A stretch of 64,000 nucleotides of DNA from an uncultured Lachnospiraceae bacterium (GTDB lineage: Bacteria; Bacillota; Clostridia; Lachnospirales; Lachnospiraceae), in contig CAKRFU010000007.1 in assembly GCA_934320845.1 (NCBI GenBank), positions 1 through 64,000 of the forward strand. Direction: 5' to 3'. The notes under the pieces were generated by a model that was given only the letters and a program-made list of their open reading frames with translations, was not told the origin of the DNA and did not search any database. This document shows, one piece after another, positions 6,678-17,164 of the stretch. The position numbers and the translations under genes are program-made. Position 1 is the stretch's first letter, and each line of letters begins with the position of its first letter.

Positions 6678-8222
6678 TTATTCAAACTCAATCGTTCCAG
6701 GTGGCTTACTCGTCAAATCATAAAATACTCGATTGACTCCCTTCACCTCATTTATAATTCTACTCATTACCTTTTGCAATACATCATATGGTATCTCAGC
6801 ACTGTCTGCTGTCATGAAATCTACAGTATTAACTGCTCTTAATGCAACGGCATAATCATAAGTTCTCTCGTCACCCATTACGCCTACTGAACGCATATTT
6901 GTGAGGGCTGCAAAATACTGGCCGATACTGCGGTCAAGTCCTGCGTTTGCGATTTCTTCACGGTAGATTGCGTCTGCTTCCTGAACAATTTTAACCTTGT
7001 CGGCTGTTACTTCACCGATAATTCTAATTCCGAGTCCCGGGCCTGGGAACGGCTGACGGAATACAAGATTTTCAGGTATTCCAAGTTCAAGACCGGCTTT
7101 GCGAACCTCATCCTTAAACAGATTTCTGAGCGGCTCAATGATTTCTTTGAAATCTACGAAATCAGGAAGTCCTCCTACATTATGATGCGATTTAATTACG
7201 GCAGATTCCCCGCCAAGTCCGCTTTCTACAACGTCAGGATAAATTGTTCCCTGTGCCAGGAAGTCAACGGCTCCGATTTTCTTTGCTTCTTCCTCAAAGA
7301 CACGGATAAATTCTTCACCGATAATTTTTCTTTTCTGCTCAGGCTCAGTAACTCCTGCAAGCTTGTCATAATAACGCTGCTGTGCATTTACTCGTATAAA
7401 GTTTAAGTCAAACTGACCATTTGGTCCGAATACATTTTCTACTTCATCGCCTTCGTCTTTTCTGAGTAAACCGTGGTCTACAAATACGCATGTAAGCTGT
7501 TTTCCAATGGCTCTTGACAAAAGTCCTGCTGCCACTGACGAATCTACTCCGCCTGACAATGCAAGTAAAACTTTACCGTTTCCGACTTTATTGCGTATCT
7601 CTTCTATAGATTCTTTTACAAACGAATCCATTCTCCATGTGCCTGCACATCCACAAACTTCACGGACAAAATTATAAATCATTTTTGTTCCGTTTTCTGT
7701 ATGAAGCACTTCAGGATGGAACTGTATCGCATAAAGATTCTTGCTTACATTCTGTGTTGCTGCTATTGGGCAGTCAGCGGTTGAAGCTGTAACTTCAAAT
7801 CCCGGTGCTGCTTCAGCAATTCTGTCAAAATGACTCATCCAACATATTGATTTCTTCGGAAGATTTTTTTGAAGAACCGAATTTTCTGTAAATTCAATCT
7901 CTGTCTTTCCGTATTCTCCAACTTCCGGAGTAATTACTTTACCGCCAAGTACATGCATCATAAGCTGTGCTCCATAACAAAGTCCAAGTACCGGAATTCC
8001 AAGTTCAAACAACTCTTTTGAGTATGTTGGCGAATCTTCTTCATAACAGCTGTTTGGTCCACCTGTAAGAATAATTCCCTTTGGATTCATCGCCTTGATT
8101 TCTTCAATTCCTGTACGATAAGAATATATTTCACAATATACATTGCATTCACGGACACGTCTTGCAACAAGCTGATTGTACTGTCCGCCAAAATCAATGA
8201 CTATTACTTTTTCCTTATCCAT
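6678..8222 (-). CDS. guaA: GMP synthase (glutamine-hydrolysing)
   Basis: A 514-residue cytosolic enzyme converting XMP, ATP and glutamine to GMP, the last step of de novo GMP synthesis. The N-terminal class I amidotransferase domain has the nucleophile Cys in [11 protein letters not shown] and the His-Glu pair in [11 protein letters not shown]. The ATP-pyrophosphatase domain has the P-loop [16 protein letters not shown], and the C-terminal dimerization domain ends in KPPGTIEFE as usual. Full length. It has its own promoter (8306-8334) and terminator, so it is a single-gene unit. The mobile element ends just beyond its 3' end. Confidence 0.98.
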   Translation of the reverse strand: MDKEKVIVIDFGGQYNQLVARRVRECNVYCEIYSYRTGIEEIKAMNPKGIILTGGPNSCYEEDSPTYSKELFELGIPVLGLCYGAQLMMHVLGGKVITPEVGEYGKTEIEFTENSVLQKNLPKKSICWMSHFDRIAEAAPGFEVTASTADCPIAATQNVSKNLYAIQFHPEVLHTENGTKMIYNFVREVCGCAGTWRMDSFVKESIEEIRNKVGNGKVLLALSGGVDSSVAAGLLSRAIGKQLTCVFVDHGLLRKDEGDEVENVFGPNGQFDLNFIRVNAQQRYYDKLAGVTEPEQKRKIIGEEFIRVFEEEAKKIGAVDFLAQGTIYPDVVESGLGGESAVIKSHHNVGGLPDFVDFKEIIEPLRNLFKDEVRKAGLELGIPENLVFRQPFPGPGLGIRIIGEVTADKVKIVQEADAIYREEIANAGLDRSIGQYFAALTNMRSVGVMGDERTYDYAVALRAVNTVDFMTADSAEIPYDVLQKVMSRIINEVKGVNRVFYDLTSKPPGTIEFE

Positions 8223-8305
8223 TGATATTCATCCTGCCATTTACAAACATTTTTATTTATAAGTAGCTTTTCCTTTCATAAATTTTCGTAAAACCCTTGT
8301 CTTAT

Positions 8306-8334
8306 ATTATAAATTAGGCTCATAACAATGACAA
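8306..8334 (-). promoter_or_regulatory. Promoter of guaA
   Basis: On the minus strand, -35 TTGTCA (8334-8329) and -10 TATAAT (8311-8306) are separated by 17 bases, about 85 bases upstream of the guaA start. Confidence 0.6.
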
Positions 8335-8360
8335 GAGCTAATTTTATTTTCTCCTGGTTA

Positions 8361-8774
8361 TTATACCAATATTTTCTTAACTTTCTCAATCAAACTAATG
8401 TCCGCTGGCAACCAATCTACCTCATAAATCTGCTCTTTTTTAAGCCATTTTGCCGCCTCATGTTCTTTTAATTCAAGTTTTCCGTATATTATCTCGCATA
8501 AAAAACACTTCATTGACAAATGAAATTTTGGATAATCATATTCTATTGTATCTATGTAATCTCCAACTTTTATTTCTGTTTCAAGTTCTTCATTTATTTC
8601 CCTTTTTAATGCTTCTTCGGGTGTTTCTCCTTTTTCTACCTTTCCTCCTGGAAATTCCCAGCCTCCTTTAAATTCTCCATACCCTCTCTGTGTTGCAAAA
8701 ATCTTTTTTGGTGATTTTATATCATCACATATTACCGCAGCAACCACTGGTACTGTTTTTTTATTTTCTTCCAT
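8361..8774 (-). CDS. Nudix hydrolase (MutT-like)
   Basis: A 137-residue Nudix protein. The Nudix box GGKVEKGETPEEALKREINE, continuing ELETEI, is complete and supplies the metal-binding glutamates. The upstream FKGGWEFPGGK and downstream HEAAKWLKKEQI fit the MutT/CTP-pyrophosphohydrolase-like branch (8-oxo-dGTP or other oxidized nucleotide cleanup). It starts 43 bases after the stop of the large helicase gene on the same strand, so the two may be co-transcribed. The substrate cannot be fixed from sequence. Confidence 0.9.
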   Translation of the reverse strand: MEENKKTVPVVAAVICDDIKSPKKIFATQRGYGEFKGGWEFPGGKVEKGETPEEALKREINEELETEIKVGDYIDTIEYDYPKFHLSMKCFLCEIIYGKLELKEHEAAKWLKKEQIYEVDWLPADISLIEKVKKILV

Positions 8775-8817
8775 TCCAACTTTCCAATCCTTTCCGAGAA
8801 TGTATTTTTCCCCACTC

Positions 8818-11769
8818 TCACCCTACAAAATACTCATAAATATCTTCACGCACCGCATGTTCCAATTTCATTTTAAAGTTCATTATAGGTAGTTTCTGTC
8901 CATTATCATTCTCTATTTCAGTCTGCATATAATCAATAGGCGAAACTTTTCCCATATAATAAAAATCAGTTCCTTCACCATCACTTTTCTTGATAAATAA
9001 ATATATTTTCAAACCTATTTTACTATAGTTTATAATCTTCTGGCTCTCTGGACTTTCAAGGCTTACTTTACTCCTTGTCATCCAACTAAATAACTGATTA
9101 TTTATAAACTGATCCTCATATTTTGTGCTGTTTGCTATATCATCTTTTTTCTCATATGTTACAAATATCGGACATGTATTATGTTTAATTCTGTAACCAT
9201 AAACTGTAGAGCTGTCATCATGCTCCCAGTTTAATATTCGGCATACATCTTTTCTTGAATATTTTTCATACAAAACAAGATTATCCTCATCATGATTTTT
9301 AAATAAATCCTCATATCTTTTCAATCCATACTTAACGAGACTTTCTACCTCATTTACAAATGCATTATTACTAAATAATGAATAAAAAGCTGACGCACGT
9401 CTTAACATTCCATTTTTTGCTTCATCCATACTTATAAATTCAATATCACTATATCTTTTCTTTTCCGATGGTGCATTTACAAATACTTTGCCTAAAACAT
9501 TTAATGCTGATACATAATCCGCTTCACGATATATTTCTCCCTTTTTTTCAAGAAATTCTCTATAAGTATCTGAGCTTATTTTTTCATTATTTAAAATACA
9601 TTTAAACATCAACAGCTCATGTACTCTCTTTCCATTTACAAGAGAAGATATAAATTCAAGTATGGCTTCTTCTCTATCTCCAAACATAATGTTAAAATCT
9701 TTATCTACTGTTTTTACAAATTGATCGTAAGATCTTGAATATTGAATAAATAACATCGGATCAATTTCACCGTATTCATAAAAATCAAGTATATTTGGTA
9801 CTCTTCCAAGTTTATATTTTAATGCAAAGTATTTCTCTTTCAAAAAACTCTTTGTTGTTTTGGAACTGTCAATCGACTCAAATATTCTTTTTTTACTTAT
9901 CTCATCAAAATGAATCGTTGACTCGCCTGGTATTACTCTCGAACCTTCCCTTACATATTTGCGGATTGTATCCTTGTTATATGTTCTATCCCCCGACAAA
10001 GCAATCGGAATCATAAAATTATTCATATAATTTCCAATAAAATCAAGTATCACTACATATTCTTTACCTTCATATTTTCTAAGTCCACGCCCCAACTGCT
10101 GAATAAATACTATCGGTGATTCTGTGGGTCTTAACATAACTACCTGATTTACTGCCGGGACATCAACACCTTCATTAAATATGTCAACCGTAAGAATATA
10201 ATCAAGTGCATTCTCCTGCTCATTTTGCTCCAACCGTAATATAGCATCTTCTCTTTCATTCTGCGAACTATCACCTGTAAGAACAATGGTTCTCAATCCT
10301 CTCATATTAAATTTTGCAGATAAAGTTTTCGCTTCCTCTTTGCTGCTGCAAAACATAAGTCCCTTCACTCTATCCCCCGAGTACCCATAATATTCTATCT
10401 GTTGCATAATATATTGCACTCTGTCATCACAGACTAACTTTGTAAAATTTTGCACATTTTTTAAATCATCATCATCAATTACATGCCCATCAACTTCCAA
10501 ATCTGTTATTCCGAAATAATGAAATGGACACAATAACTTTTCTTCCATTGCCTGTTGCAAACGAATTTCATATGCTATATTGTGATTAAAAAGTCCATAT
10601 ATGTCATAGCCATCTGTCCTATCAGGGGATGCTGTCATTCCTATCCAAAACCTCGGTATAAAATAATCCATTATCCTCTGATAACTATCGGCTCCCGCAC
10701 GATGCACCTCATCAATTATTATAATATCAAAATCATTTGCATTAAATTTCTTCATTATATCTCCACGTGCCATCATCTGCATTGTGGAAAATAAAATATC
10801 TGATTTATAATCCTTTGAGTTTCCCGACAAAAGTCCAAAACTATATCTTTCTCCAAATACATTTGTATAACTTCTAAGGGCCTGTTTATCTATCTGCTCT
10901 CTATGTACCAAAAAAAGTGCTCTAACATTTCTACCGGTCTCCTTTTCCCGTTTCTGCAACATTTCTCTAAGCGCAAATGCAGAAGCATATGTTTTCCCCG
11001 TTCCTGTTGAACTTATAAGAAGTGCCCTATTTTCACCACTTTCATACAAATCCATTACACTCCCAATGAATTTAACCTGCATGCTGTTAGGTTCTAACTT
11101 ATACTTTTCAATACTTATAACTTCACTTTCTCTTGCAAGTTTCTGCTGTTCTTTTTTTATTTTATACCTTATACGATAATCTTCTATAAAATCAGCATAA
11201 TCACATGCTCTTTCGCTATTCCAAAGTCTGTCAAATTCTGAAATTATATCTTTGGCTACTGCTCCATTTTCACTTGAAACAATCTTTGTATTCCATTCCT
11301 GATTTACTGTTATAGCTGATGCTGTTAGATTAGAACTTCCCACAATTATGCGATAAATTTTTCCATCTTTAAAAATATACCCTTTGGTATGAAATCCATC
11401 CTTTTCTCCTTCTGTCTGATACATTTTTAAACTAATATTCTTTAATGCATTTAATTTGTCAAATGCCTCCGGCTCACTGAATGTCAAATAATCCGTTGTA
11501 AGTATCCTCCCCGGTACCCCTCTGCTTTCCAATTGTTTAAATACCTGAAGAAGTGGCACTATTCCACTCATTTTTATAAATGCAACACTTATCGAAAATG
11601 CATCACAATGCAACAGTTCATACTCTAATGAAGAAAGAACCTTTTTCCCATTTTGATAATCATTTGAAATAAATTCCGGTCTGTATGCAAGACTTGAATT
11701 GTGCGTATAGTCAACAAATGCTGTATCAAGCCCGGATTTTAACTGATTTAATTTTATATTTCCCTCCAT
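8818..11769 (-). CDS. PLD-like nuclease / DEAH helicase / DUF3427 fusion
   Basis: A 983-residue protein. Residues ~1-190 form a phospholipase-D-type nuclease domain with an HxK motif (GFHTKGYIFKDGK, then IIVGSSNLTASA). Residues ~230-620 are a superfamily 2 helicase with Walker A SSTGTGKTYASAF, DEAH-type motif II IIIDEVHRAG, motif III GMTASPDRTDG and motif VI QQLGRGLRK. The C-terminal ~350 residues match the DUF3427 layout seen in such helicases (WEHDDSSTVYGYR, then FVTYEKKDD). The start at 11769 has GGAG seven bases upstream; an earlier in-frame ATG at 11805 has none. Proteins of this type are associated with DNA repair and phage defence. Its function here is not shown, though the Nudix gene directly downstream is suggestive. 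Confidence 0.88.
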   Translation of the reverse strand: MEGNIKLNQLKSGLDTAFVDYTHNSSLAYRPEFISNDYQNGKKVLSSLEYELLHCDAFSISVAFIKMSGIVPLLQVFKQLESRGVPGRILTTDYLTFSEPEAFDKLNALKNISLKMYQTEGEKDGFHTKGYIFKDGKIYRIIVGSSNLTASAITVNQEWNTKIVSSENGAVAKDIISEFDRLWNSERACDYADFIEDYRIRYKIKKEQQKLARESEVISIEKYKLEPNSMQVKFIGSVMDLYESGENRALLISSTGTGKTYASAFALREMLQKREKETGRNVRALFLVHREQIDKQALRSYTNVFGERYSFGLLSGNSKDYKSDILFSTMQMMARGDIMKKFNANDFDIIIIDEVHRAGADSYQRIMDYFIPRFWIGMTASPDRTDGYDIYGLFNHNIAYEIRLQQAMEEKLLCPFHYFGITDLEVDGHVIDDDDLKNVQNFTKLVCDDRVQYIMQQIEYYGYSGDRVKGLMFCSSKEEAKTLSAKFNMRGLRTIVLTGDSSQNEREDAILRLEQNEQENALDYILTVDIFNEGVDVPAVNQVVMLRPTESPIVFIQQLGRGLRKYEGKEYVVILDFIGNYMNNFMIPIALSGDRTYNKDTIRKYVREGSRVIPGESTIHFDEISKKRIFESIDSSKTTKSFLKEKYFALKYKLGRVPNILDFYEYGEIDPMLFIQYSRSYDQFVKTVDKDFNIMFGDREEAILEFISSLVNGKRVHELLMFKCILNNEKISSDTYREFLEKKGEIYREADYVSALNVLGKVFVNAPSEKKRYSDIEFISMDEAKNGMLRRASAFYSLFSNNAFVNEVESLVKYGLKRYEDLFKNHDEDNLVLYEKYSRKDVCRILNWEHDDSSTVYGYRIKHNTCPIFVTYEKKDDIANSTKYEDQFINNQLFSWMTRSKVSLESPESQKIINYSKIGLKIYLFIKKSDGEGTDFYYMGKVSPIDYMQTEIENDNGQKLPIMNFKMKLEHAVREDIYEYFVG

Positions 11770-11871
11770 AACATTTCTCCATTTTCCACAAAATTTGCTA
11801 CCCACAACCTTTATTCTTAACTACATTCTACACACTTTCTCTTTTTTCAGCAACACACCCCAAAACTATGG

Positions 11872-11877
11872 TATACT
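11872..11877 (+). promoter_or_regulatory. Putative -10 of the capA-like gene
   Basis: TATACT about 50 bases before the start codon, with no clear -35. A GGAGGG ribosome site follows at 11911-11916. Confidence 0.35.
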
Positions 11878-11926
11878 ATATATAAAGAACCATTACAAAA
11901 TCACAATCAAGGAGGGTAATATCCAA

Positions 11927-13141
11927 ATGAAAATGAAGAAGAAAAAACAAGACAAAAAACTATCGCTCAAAAAAATAATTTCAATGTCAGCCATTACTGC
12001 TGTATTATGCACAAGCATATTAACACCGGCTTCAATAACAACCGAAACATCTACAGCGAAAACGCTAAGTACAAAAGAAATCACGGCTACTGAAGACCCT
12101 GTCACGACAAAAGAACCGACTTCTACCAAAAAGCCAACTTCAACAAAAAAACCGACCACTACTAAAAAGCCTGCTGCTACTAAGAAAAAGAAAAGCAATA
12201 TCACAAAAATTACTATCAGCGCTGCCGGTGATTGTACTCTAGGCTCTGACTACAAGTCACCATCCAGCGTAAATTTCTATGCAAAATATAACGAGAAAAA
12301 AGATGCTTCTTATTTTTTTAAGAACGTCAAAAAGATATTTAAAAATGATGATTTGACTCTTGTCAATTTTGAAGGTACTTTGACTAAAAGGAATACTCGT
12401 GCTCAAAAGACTTTTGCTTTCAAGGGAAATCCTTCATATTTAAAGATTTTGCAAAAAGGAAATGTCGATGCTGTTTCTTTTGCAAACAATCACTGCCGCG
12501 ACTACGGTGAGGGCAGCTATCAGGATACTATTTCTGTTTTTAAAAAGAACAAAATGCCTTATGCTTCTTACGGTAAAGTTTCTGTTTATAAAACTAAGGG
12601 CAAAAAAATCGGTATGATTGCTGTTAACGGTCTTGATGGCGTTTCGTCAAGTGAATATTACATAAAAAAAGGTATTCAAAAACTCAAAAAGAAAAAGGTC
12701 AATCTTATCATTGTAAGTATGCACGCAGGTATCGAAAAGACAAGTTCCATAAACGATGTACAGAAAAGCATTGCCCATTACGCAGTTCAACAAGGTGCAA
12801 ATCTTGTACTTGGACATCATCCTCATACTTTACAGGGTATAGAAAAATACAAAGGTGCTTACATTGTCTACAGCCTTGCCAATTTCTGTTTTGGTGGAAA
12901 CACAAATCCTGCCGATAAAGATACTATGATTTTTCAGCAGACTTTTACTTTCAAGAACAAAAAGTTAAAGAAAACTAAAGATGTAAAAATTATTCCTTGC
13001 AAAGTTTCATCTTCAAACAGCATAAACAATTATCAGCCTACTCCGGCTAAAGGAGCCGCAAAAAAACGCATTATTTCAAAAATGAACAGATTCTGTAAAC
13101 CTTATAATTTAAAGTTTAGTAAAAACGGAAAATTAAAATAA
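11927..13141 (+). CDS. Secreted CapA-family protein (poly-gamma-glutamate capsule-type metallophosphatase fold)
   Basis: A 404-residue protein with a lysine-rich N-terminus and signal peptide (residues ~15-45), a Thr/Pro/Lys linker of repeated TSTKKPT-type units (~55-88), then a CapA/PgsA domain. The domain shows AAGDCTLGSD, LVNFEGTLTK, FANNHCRDYG, VSMHAGIEK and LGHHPHTLQG. CapA proteins are needed for poly-gamma-glutamate capsule export or anchoring, but many Firmicutes homologues stand alone and are of unknown role. No capB/C genes are nearby, so capsule synthesis is not supported. The start at 11927 is set by GGAGGG ten bases upstream. A strong terminator follows. Confidence 0.85.
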   Translation: MKMKKKKQDKKLSLKKIISMSAITAVLCTSILTPASITTETSTAKTLSTKEITATEDPVTTKEPTSTKKPTSTKKPTTTKKPAATKKKKSNITKITISAAGDCTLGSDYKSPSSVNFYAKYNEKKDASYFFKNVKKIFKNDDLTLVNFEGTLTKRNTRAQKTFAFKGNPSYLKILQKGNVDAVSFANNHCRDYGEGSYQDTISVFKKNKMPYASYGKVSVYKTKGKKIGMIAVNGLDGVSSSEYYIKKGIQKLKKKKVNLIIVSMHAGIEKTSSINDVQKSIAHYAVQQGANLVLGHHPHTLQGIEKYKGAYIVYSLANFCFGGNTNPADKDTMIFQQTFTFKNKKLKKTKDVKIIPCKVSSSNSINNYQPTPAKGAAKKRIISKMNRFCKPYNLKFSKNGKLK

Positions 13142-13149
13142 AAATCACA

Positions 13150-13190
13150 AAGAGCGTGTGAATAATGCTTTTCTCTTTTCACACGCTCTT
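13150..13190. terminator. Bidirectional terminator between convergent genes
   Basis: A perfect 13-bp stem AAGAGCGTGTGAA/TTCACACGCTCTT lies between the capA-like gene and the convergent HD-GYP gene. T-rich DNA on the + side follows as ATTTTAAATTTT. Confidence 0.85.
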
Positions 13191-13213
13191 ATTTTAAATT
13201 TTGTTTTAAGCCA

Positions 13214-15115
13214 TCACTCAATTATGCCATGTATTGTCTCCAAAAATACTGCCGGCAGAAATGGCTTTGTGATATAATCTTCCACTCCCATTTCCCGCGC
13301 TTTCTCTATTGTATCATAATCTCGTGTTGCTGTTATAAAGGCTGCTTTGACATCTGAAAATCCGCGTATCTGTGATAATGTCTCAAAGCCGTTCATCTCA
13401 GGCATTTCAATATCAAGCAGCAATAGGTCAATCTCTTTTTCTTTAACAATTCCTATTGCCTCTTTTCCGCTTTGTGCAGTAAGTATCTCATACATAGGCT
13501 CGTCTTTACATATTCCCTTCACCAGCATAAGGTTCATTTTCTGGTCATCTACAACAAGTATTGTCCGCTTCAATTCATCAGTCTGCTTCATATCATAATT
13601 TTTATCTTCGTCAATCATTTGAAGCATAATGTCAGCTATTTCCGGGTCAAATTGTGTTTCTTTTCCTTTTTCAATTTCCCCACGGACAACATCCTGCGGC
13701 AAAGCATTTCTATAACTTCTGTTTGATGCCATTGCATCATAACTGTCTGCTACTGCTATTATTCGTGCAATCTCAGGTATATTTTCGCCCTTTAATCCAC
13801 TTGGATATCCTGTTCCGTCATAATGTTCATGATGATATTTTGCACCTATACCCAAATCATTAAATCTGCGTATTCCTTTTAAAATATGGTACCCTGTGAC
13901 TGGATGAAGTTTTATCATTGAAAACTCCTGCTCTGTAAGTTTCCCTGGCTTGTTTATTATTGCATCAGGTATCCTTATCTTTCCCATATCATGAAGCAAT
14001 GCTACCCTATATATCTCATCCTGCTCTTTTTTCGACTTTCCCATTCGTGCCGAAATTTCCCTGCTATACTTTGCCACTCTCTCTGAATGACCCTTTGTAT
14101 ATTTGTCTTTTGCATCAATTGTTTTTGCAAGCGCCTGCATTACACTGTCATTTATCTCAACAAGCTGATTGTTTGTCTCATCAAGTTCATTTAATGTACG
14201 CATTGTAATTTTTCTTGACATTGTACAAAAAACAACAATTATTATATAAAGTGCTATACTCAAAAACACATCATACATGATAAGTCTGCTTGTTTTTTGA
14301 TACAGCTTGTCATTATTTACAATCATAACAGCGTACCATTCATCCATAATCGGAGTAGAAAATACTGTAACTTTTCCACTCTTCATATTATATGTAAAAG
14401 TCTGCTCTTTGCCTGATTTTATCTTATTATAAACAGGTGCCATTTCGCCTTTTGAATAATCCCTGCCAATGCTTTTATTATTTGAGTGTGTCACCACAAG
14501 CCCGGTCTTATCACACACAAATCCATAACCATGACCATTAAGTTTTATGGCTTCTGTCTCTTCCTGAAGAGTCCCAAGTTCTATATCCAAAGATATAACA
14601 CTTTCTTTATCCTCAAGAAGCTGGCTTATCGAAACCATAATAGTCCCTGTCTGTGCATCAAGATACGGCTGTACAAATGCAGGCTCGCCATTTGCGGCAA
14701 CAGCGGCTTTATACCATTCCCTATCCTGTGGCACATAATCTTTTTCAGGCTCCCAGCCTATTCCATCAAGATACTCTCCATTGAAAAGTCCGTAAATTCC
14801 CGTAAAACTTTTATCTACATCTCTCTTGTAATACTTTGACTCCTGAGTAAGAAAATTTAAAATGTCATCACCGCTGTAATTTTCACGCAGCATATATTCT
14901 ACGGTAATAGCCGTAAGTTCCACCGCATCCATTCCTCTCGACAAATATGCATCCATTTGCTCCTTCTGCTGCTTCAATGCACTTTCTCCCATTGAAAGCG
15001 TATCGTCCACAGCCTTTTTATAAAATGCCTGAATTGTGCAAAATGATAAAATTGCAATCGCAAAAAAGCATACTACCAAAGTCGTAATATACTGCCTCTT
15101 ATTTATTTTTTTCAT
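13214..15115 (-). CDS. Membrane c-di-GMP phosphodiesterase: Cache - HD-GYP - receiver
   Basis: A 633-residue signalling protein. It has a TM helix (~10-32), an extracellular dCache-like sensor (~35-280, with SFTGIYGLFNGEYLDG and DREWYKAAVAANGEPAFVQP), and a second TM (~283-305). An HD-GYP domain follows (~325-505), with HSERVAKYS, the metal pair in LLHDMGKIRIPD, and HHEHYDGTGYPSGLKG containing the GYP triplet. The C-terminal receiver domain (~515-633) has its acceptor Asp in LLLLDIEMPEMNG and Lys in YITKPF. It probably hydrolyses cyclic di-GMP in response to an external ligand, with phosphorylation of the receiver as a second input. The receiver placed after HD-GYP is the reverse of the common RpfG order. 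Confidence 0.92.
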   Translation of the reverse strand: MKKINKRQYITTLVVCFFAIAILSFCTIQAFYKKAVDDTLSMGESALKQQKEQMDAYLSRGMDAVELTAITVEYMLRENYSGDDILNFLTQESKYYKRDVDKSFTGIYGLFNGEYLDGIGWEPEKDYVPQDREWYKAAVAANGEPAFVQPYLDAQTGTIMVSISQLLEDKESVISLDIELGTLQEETEAIKLNGHGYGFVCDKTGLVVTHSNNKSIGRDYSKGEMAPVYNKIKSGKEQTFTYNMKSGKVTVFSTPIMDEWYAVMIVNNDKLYQKTSRLIMYDVFLSIALYIIIVVFCTMSRKITMRTLNELDETNNQLVEINDSVMQALAKTIDAKDKYTKGHSERVAKYSREISARMGKSKKEQDEIYRVALLHDMGKIRIPDAIINKPGKLTEQEFSMIKLHPVTGYHILKGIRRFNDLGIGAKYHHEHYDGTGYPSGLKGENIPEIARIIAVADSYDAMASNRSYRNALPQDVVRGEIEKGKETQFDPEIADIMLQMIDEDKNYDMKQTDELKRTILVVDDQKMNLMLVKGICKDEPMYEILTAQSGKEAIGIVKEKEIDLLLLDIEMPEMNGFETLSQIRGFSDVKAAFITATRDYDTIEKAREMGVEDYITKPFLPAVFLETIHGIIE

Positions 15116-15271
15116 ATAGCTCCAGTCCCCTTATCAATCTGCTTTTAAACAAATCTCTTATATCTTTGTAAGTTATTTTTATACAGAAACAACTAAAAAA
15201 TATAAATTTGCTTTGATTATATCAAAATATGTCGTCTCATGCCATAAAAATATATAAATAAAGTTAAAAAA

Positions 15272-15310
15272 GCGACCACAGATTGCCTTATTTCCAAATT
15301 CTGCAGTCAC
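15272..15310 (-). terminator. Terminator downstream of the chemoreceptor gene
   Basis: Imperfect 11-bp stem. Read on the minus strand it starts GTGACTGCAGA and closes TCTGTGGTCGC with wobble pairs, followed by TTTTTT. Confidence 0.65.
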
Positions 15311-15376
15311 TTTTTATTATATCTTATGTTTTAATTATTCATATTTACTCTGCTGTTTACAGATAAGCTTTTCAAC

Positions 15377-17164
15377 TTAAACAATAAATCTGCTCATATC
15401 TCCGACAAGTCCCTCTGCCTGTTGTACCATCTCGTCACAACTCTGTGCAACTCCTGTCATAAGTGCTTCAAGTTCCTGCGATGATGCTGTCACCTCTTCT
15501 GTAGATGCAGCCGTACTCTCAGTTCCCTTTTCTATATTGCGCACTTTGTCAGATATATCATTGACAGTCTCTGTCATATTCTTTGTTATACGATTTATGT
15601 CAACAAGCTTTTCGTTTGTAAATGATATTCCGCTAAATACTTTATCAAACTGTTCAATAACCTGTTTTGTATATGATGTATTTTCTTCATTACTTCCTAC
15701 TACATTGTCAATATCTCTGTGGCATTCCTCAAAATCAGCTGTCAACGAATCAATAATATCTTTAATATTGTTAAGCTCTGCTGATGTATTCTCAGCAAGT
15801 GTCTTTATATTTCCTGCAACCACAGCAAATCCATGTCCTGCCTCTCCTGCTCTTGCTGCTTCTATGCTTGCATTGAGAGATAAAAGGTTTGTTTGAACAG
15901 CTATTTCTTCAATAACATTCAATATCTGAGTCATATGTTTAATAGATTCATTTGTCTCATTTATCTTTGTTGCTATTCCGGAAATCTGTTCTGTCATTTC
16001 GGCACTTCCCTTGCTCATAAGCTCAACTTTTTCTTTCATCTCATTACTTGAGACATTGAGCTGTTCCACATACTCACTTACATTGTTTACACTCAAGTTC
16101 ATTTCTTTACCGTCACCTGACATAACCTCAACATTGTTTGCAATTTCAGAAAGTAAATCGACCTGAGTAGTAACGTCTGTTGCAACATGCTCAATAGCTT
16201 TTGCAACCTGAGAAGTAGCCGTCAACGCTGTTTCTGTCTTTCCCTTTATATCAGTACTGTTGTTTTGTACTGTTACTGCTGTCTCTTTTGCCTTAGAAAT
16301 ACTGTCTCTAAACGACTTAATAGCAAGATTAGTATGTGCCACCATCTGACCTAATTCATCTGACCTAGAAACAACTTTGCCGTCAAGACTGCTTGATAAA
16401 TCACCTGATGCAACTGATTCAAGTTTACTGCGTACTTTTTCAATAACTCCTACAAGTCGTTTTACAATTATGTATGATACAACGAGCATCAAAACTACAA
16501 GTACAACAGTAACTACTATCAGAAAACTTGTAGAACCGCTGAATATTTTTATAATTCTGTTCAAACCTGTAGATTTCTGAACGATTCCCTGGATATCGTC
16601 CGAATAAATTCCTGTCGTAATAACCCAATTCCACTTATCAAACTTCTGACTATAAGCTATCTTTGGTGCTACCGTCTTTCCATCTGATTTAGTAAAATAA
16701 AATTCATTAAATCCTCCGCCCGAATCGGCAGTCTTCATGATAGACTGAATTATTTTTACTCCGTTCTTATCTGTAAGGTCATATCTGTTTGTCCCTTCCT
16801 GTTCAGGCAATATAGGATGCATAACAAGGTTATAATCGGTATCGTCAACCCAAAAATATCCCGAAGAATCATCTCCATATCTAAGATTACGCAATGTTTC
16901 CAAAGCATCTTTTTTAGCAGTATCTTCGTCAATCCTGCCATTTTCACTAAGATTATAATAATATTCCACAGAACTTATTGCAGATTGAACCTCTGATTTA
17001 ACTTCAGTCTTATATGATTCTAATGTATTCTCATATAAAACATTTTCCATTCTTTCCCGAATGTTTCCAAAAATCAATACTGTAATTCCAACTAAAATCA
17101 GACATGTTACAAAAACTATGCCTGAGAAAAATAAACTTAATTTATTCGCAAGTGATTTTTTCAT
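15377..17164 (-). CDS. Methyl-accepting chemotaxis protein (sCache sensor)
   Basis: A 595-residue chemoreceptor. It has a TM helix (~8-32), a periplasm-equivalent single-Cache domain (~35-205, with [20 protein letters not shown] and the [14 protein letters not shown] end), a second TM (~210-232), a HAMP domain (~235-290) and a long cytoplasmic coiled-coil signalling region. The highly conserved hairpin tip reads [20 protein letters not shown]. It would sense a small ligand, often an organic acid for this sensor class, and control CheA. Its presence suggests a motile cell, although no flagellar or che genes are in the window. It has its own terminator and is separate from the upstream kinase gene, which is divergent. 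Confidence 0.95.
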   Translation of the reverse strand: MKKSLANKLSLFFSGIVFVTCLILVGITVLIFGNIRERMENVLYENTLESYKTEVKSEVQSAISSVEYYYNLSENGRIDEDTAKKDALETLRNLRYGDDSSGYFWVDDTDYNLVMHPILPEQEGTNRYDLTDKNGVKIIQSIMKTADSGGGFNEFYFTKSDGKTVAPKIAYSQKFDKWNWVITTGIYSDDIQGIVQKSTGLNRIIKIFSGSTSFLIVVTVVLVVLMLVVSYIIVKRLVGVIEKVRSKLESVASGDLSSSLDGKVVSRSDELGQMVAHTNLAIKSFRDSISKAKETAVTVQNNSTDIKGKTETALTATSQVAKAIEHVATDVTTQVDLLSEIANNVEVMSGDGKEMNLSVNNVSEYVEQLNVSSNEMKEKVELMSKGSAEMTEQISGIATKINETNESIKHMTQILNVIEEIAVQTNLLSLNASIEAARAGEAGHGFAVVAGNIKTLAENTSAELNNIKDIIDSLTADFEECHRDIDNVVGSNEENTSYTKQVIEQFDKVFSGISFTNEKLVDINRITKNMTETVNDISDKVRNIEKGTESTAASTEEVTASSQELEALMTGVAQSCDEMVQQAEGLVGDMSRFIV

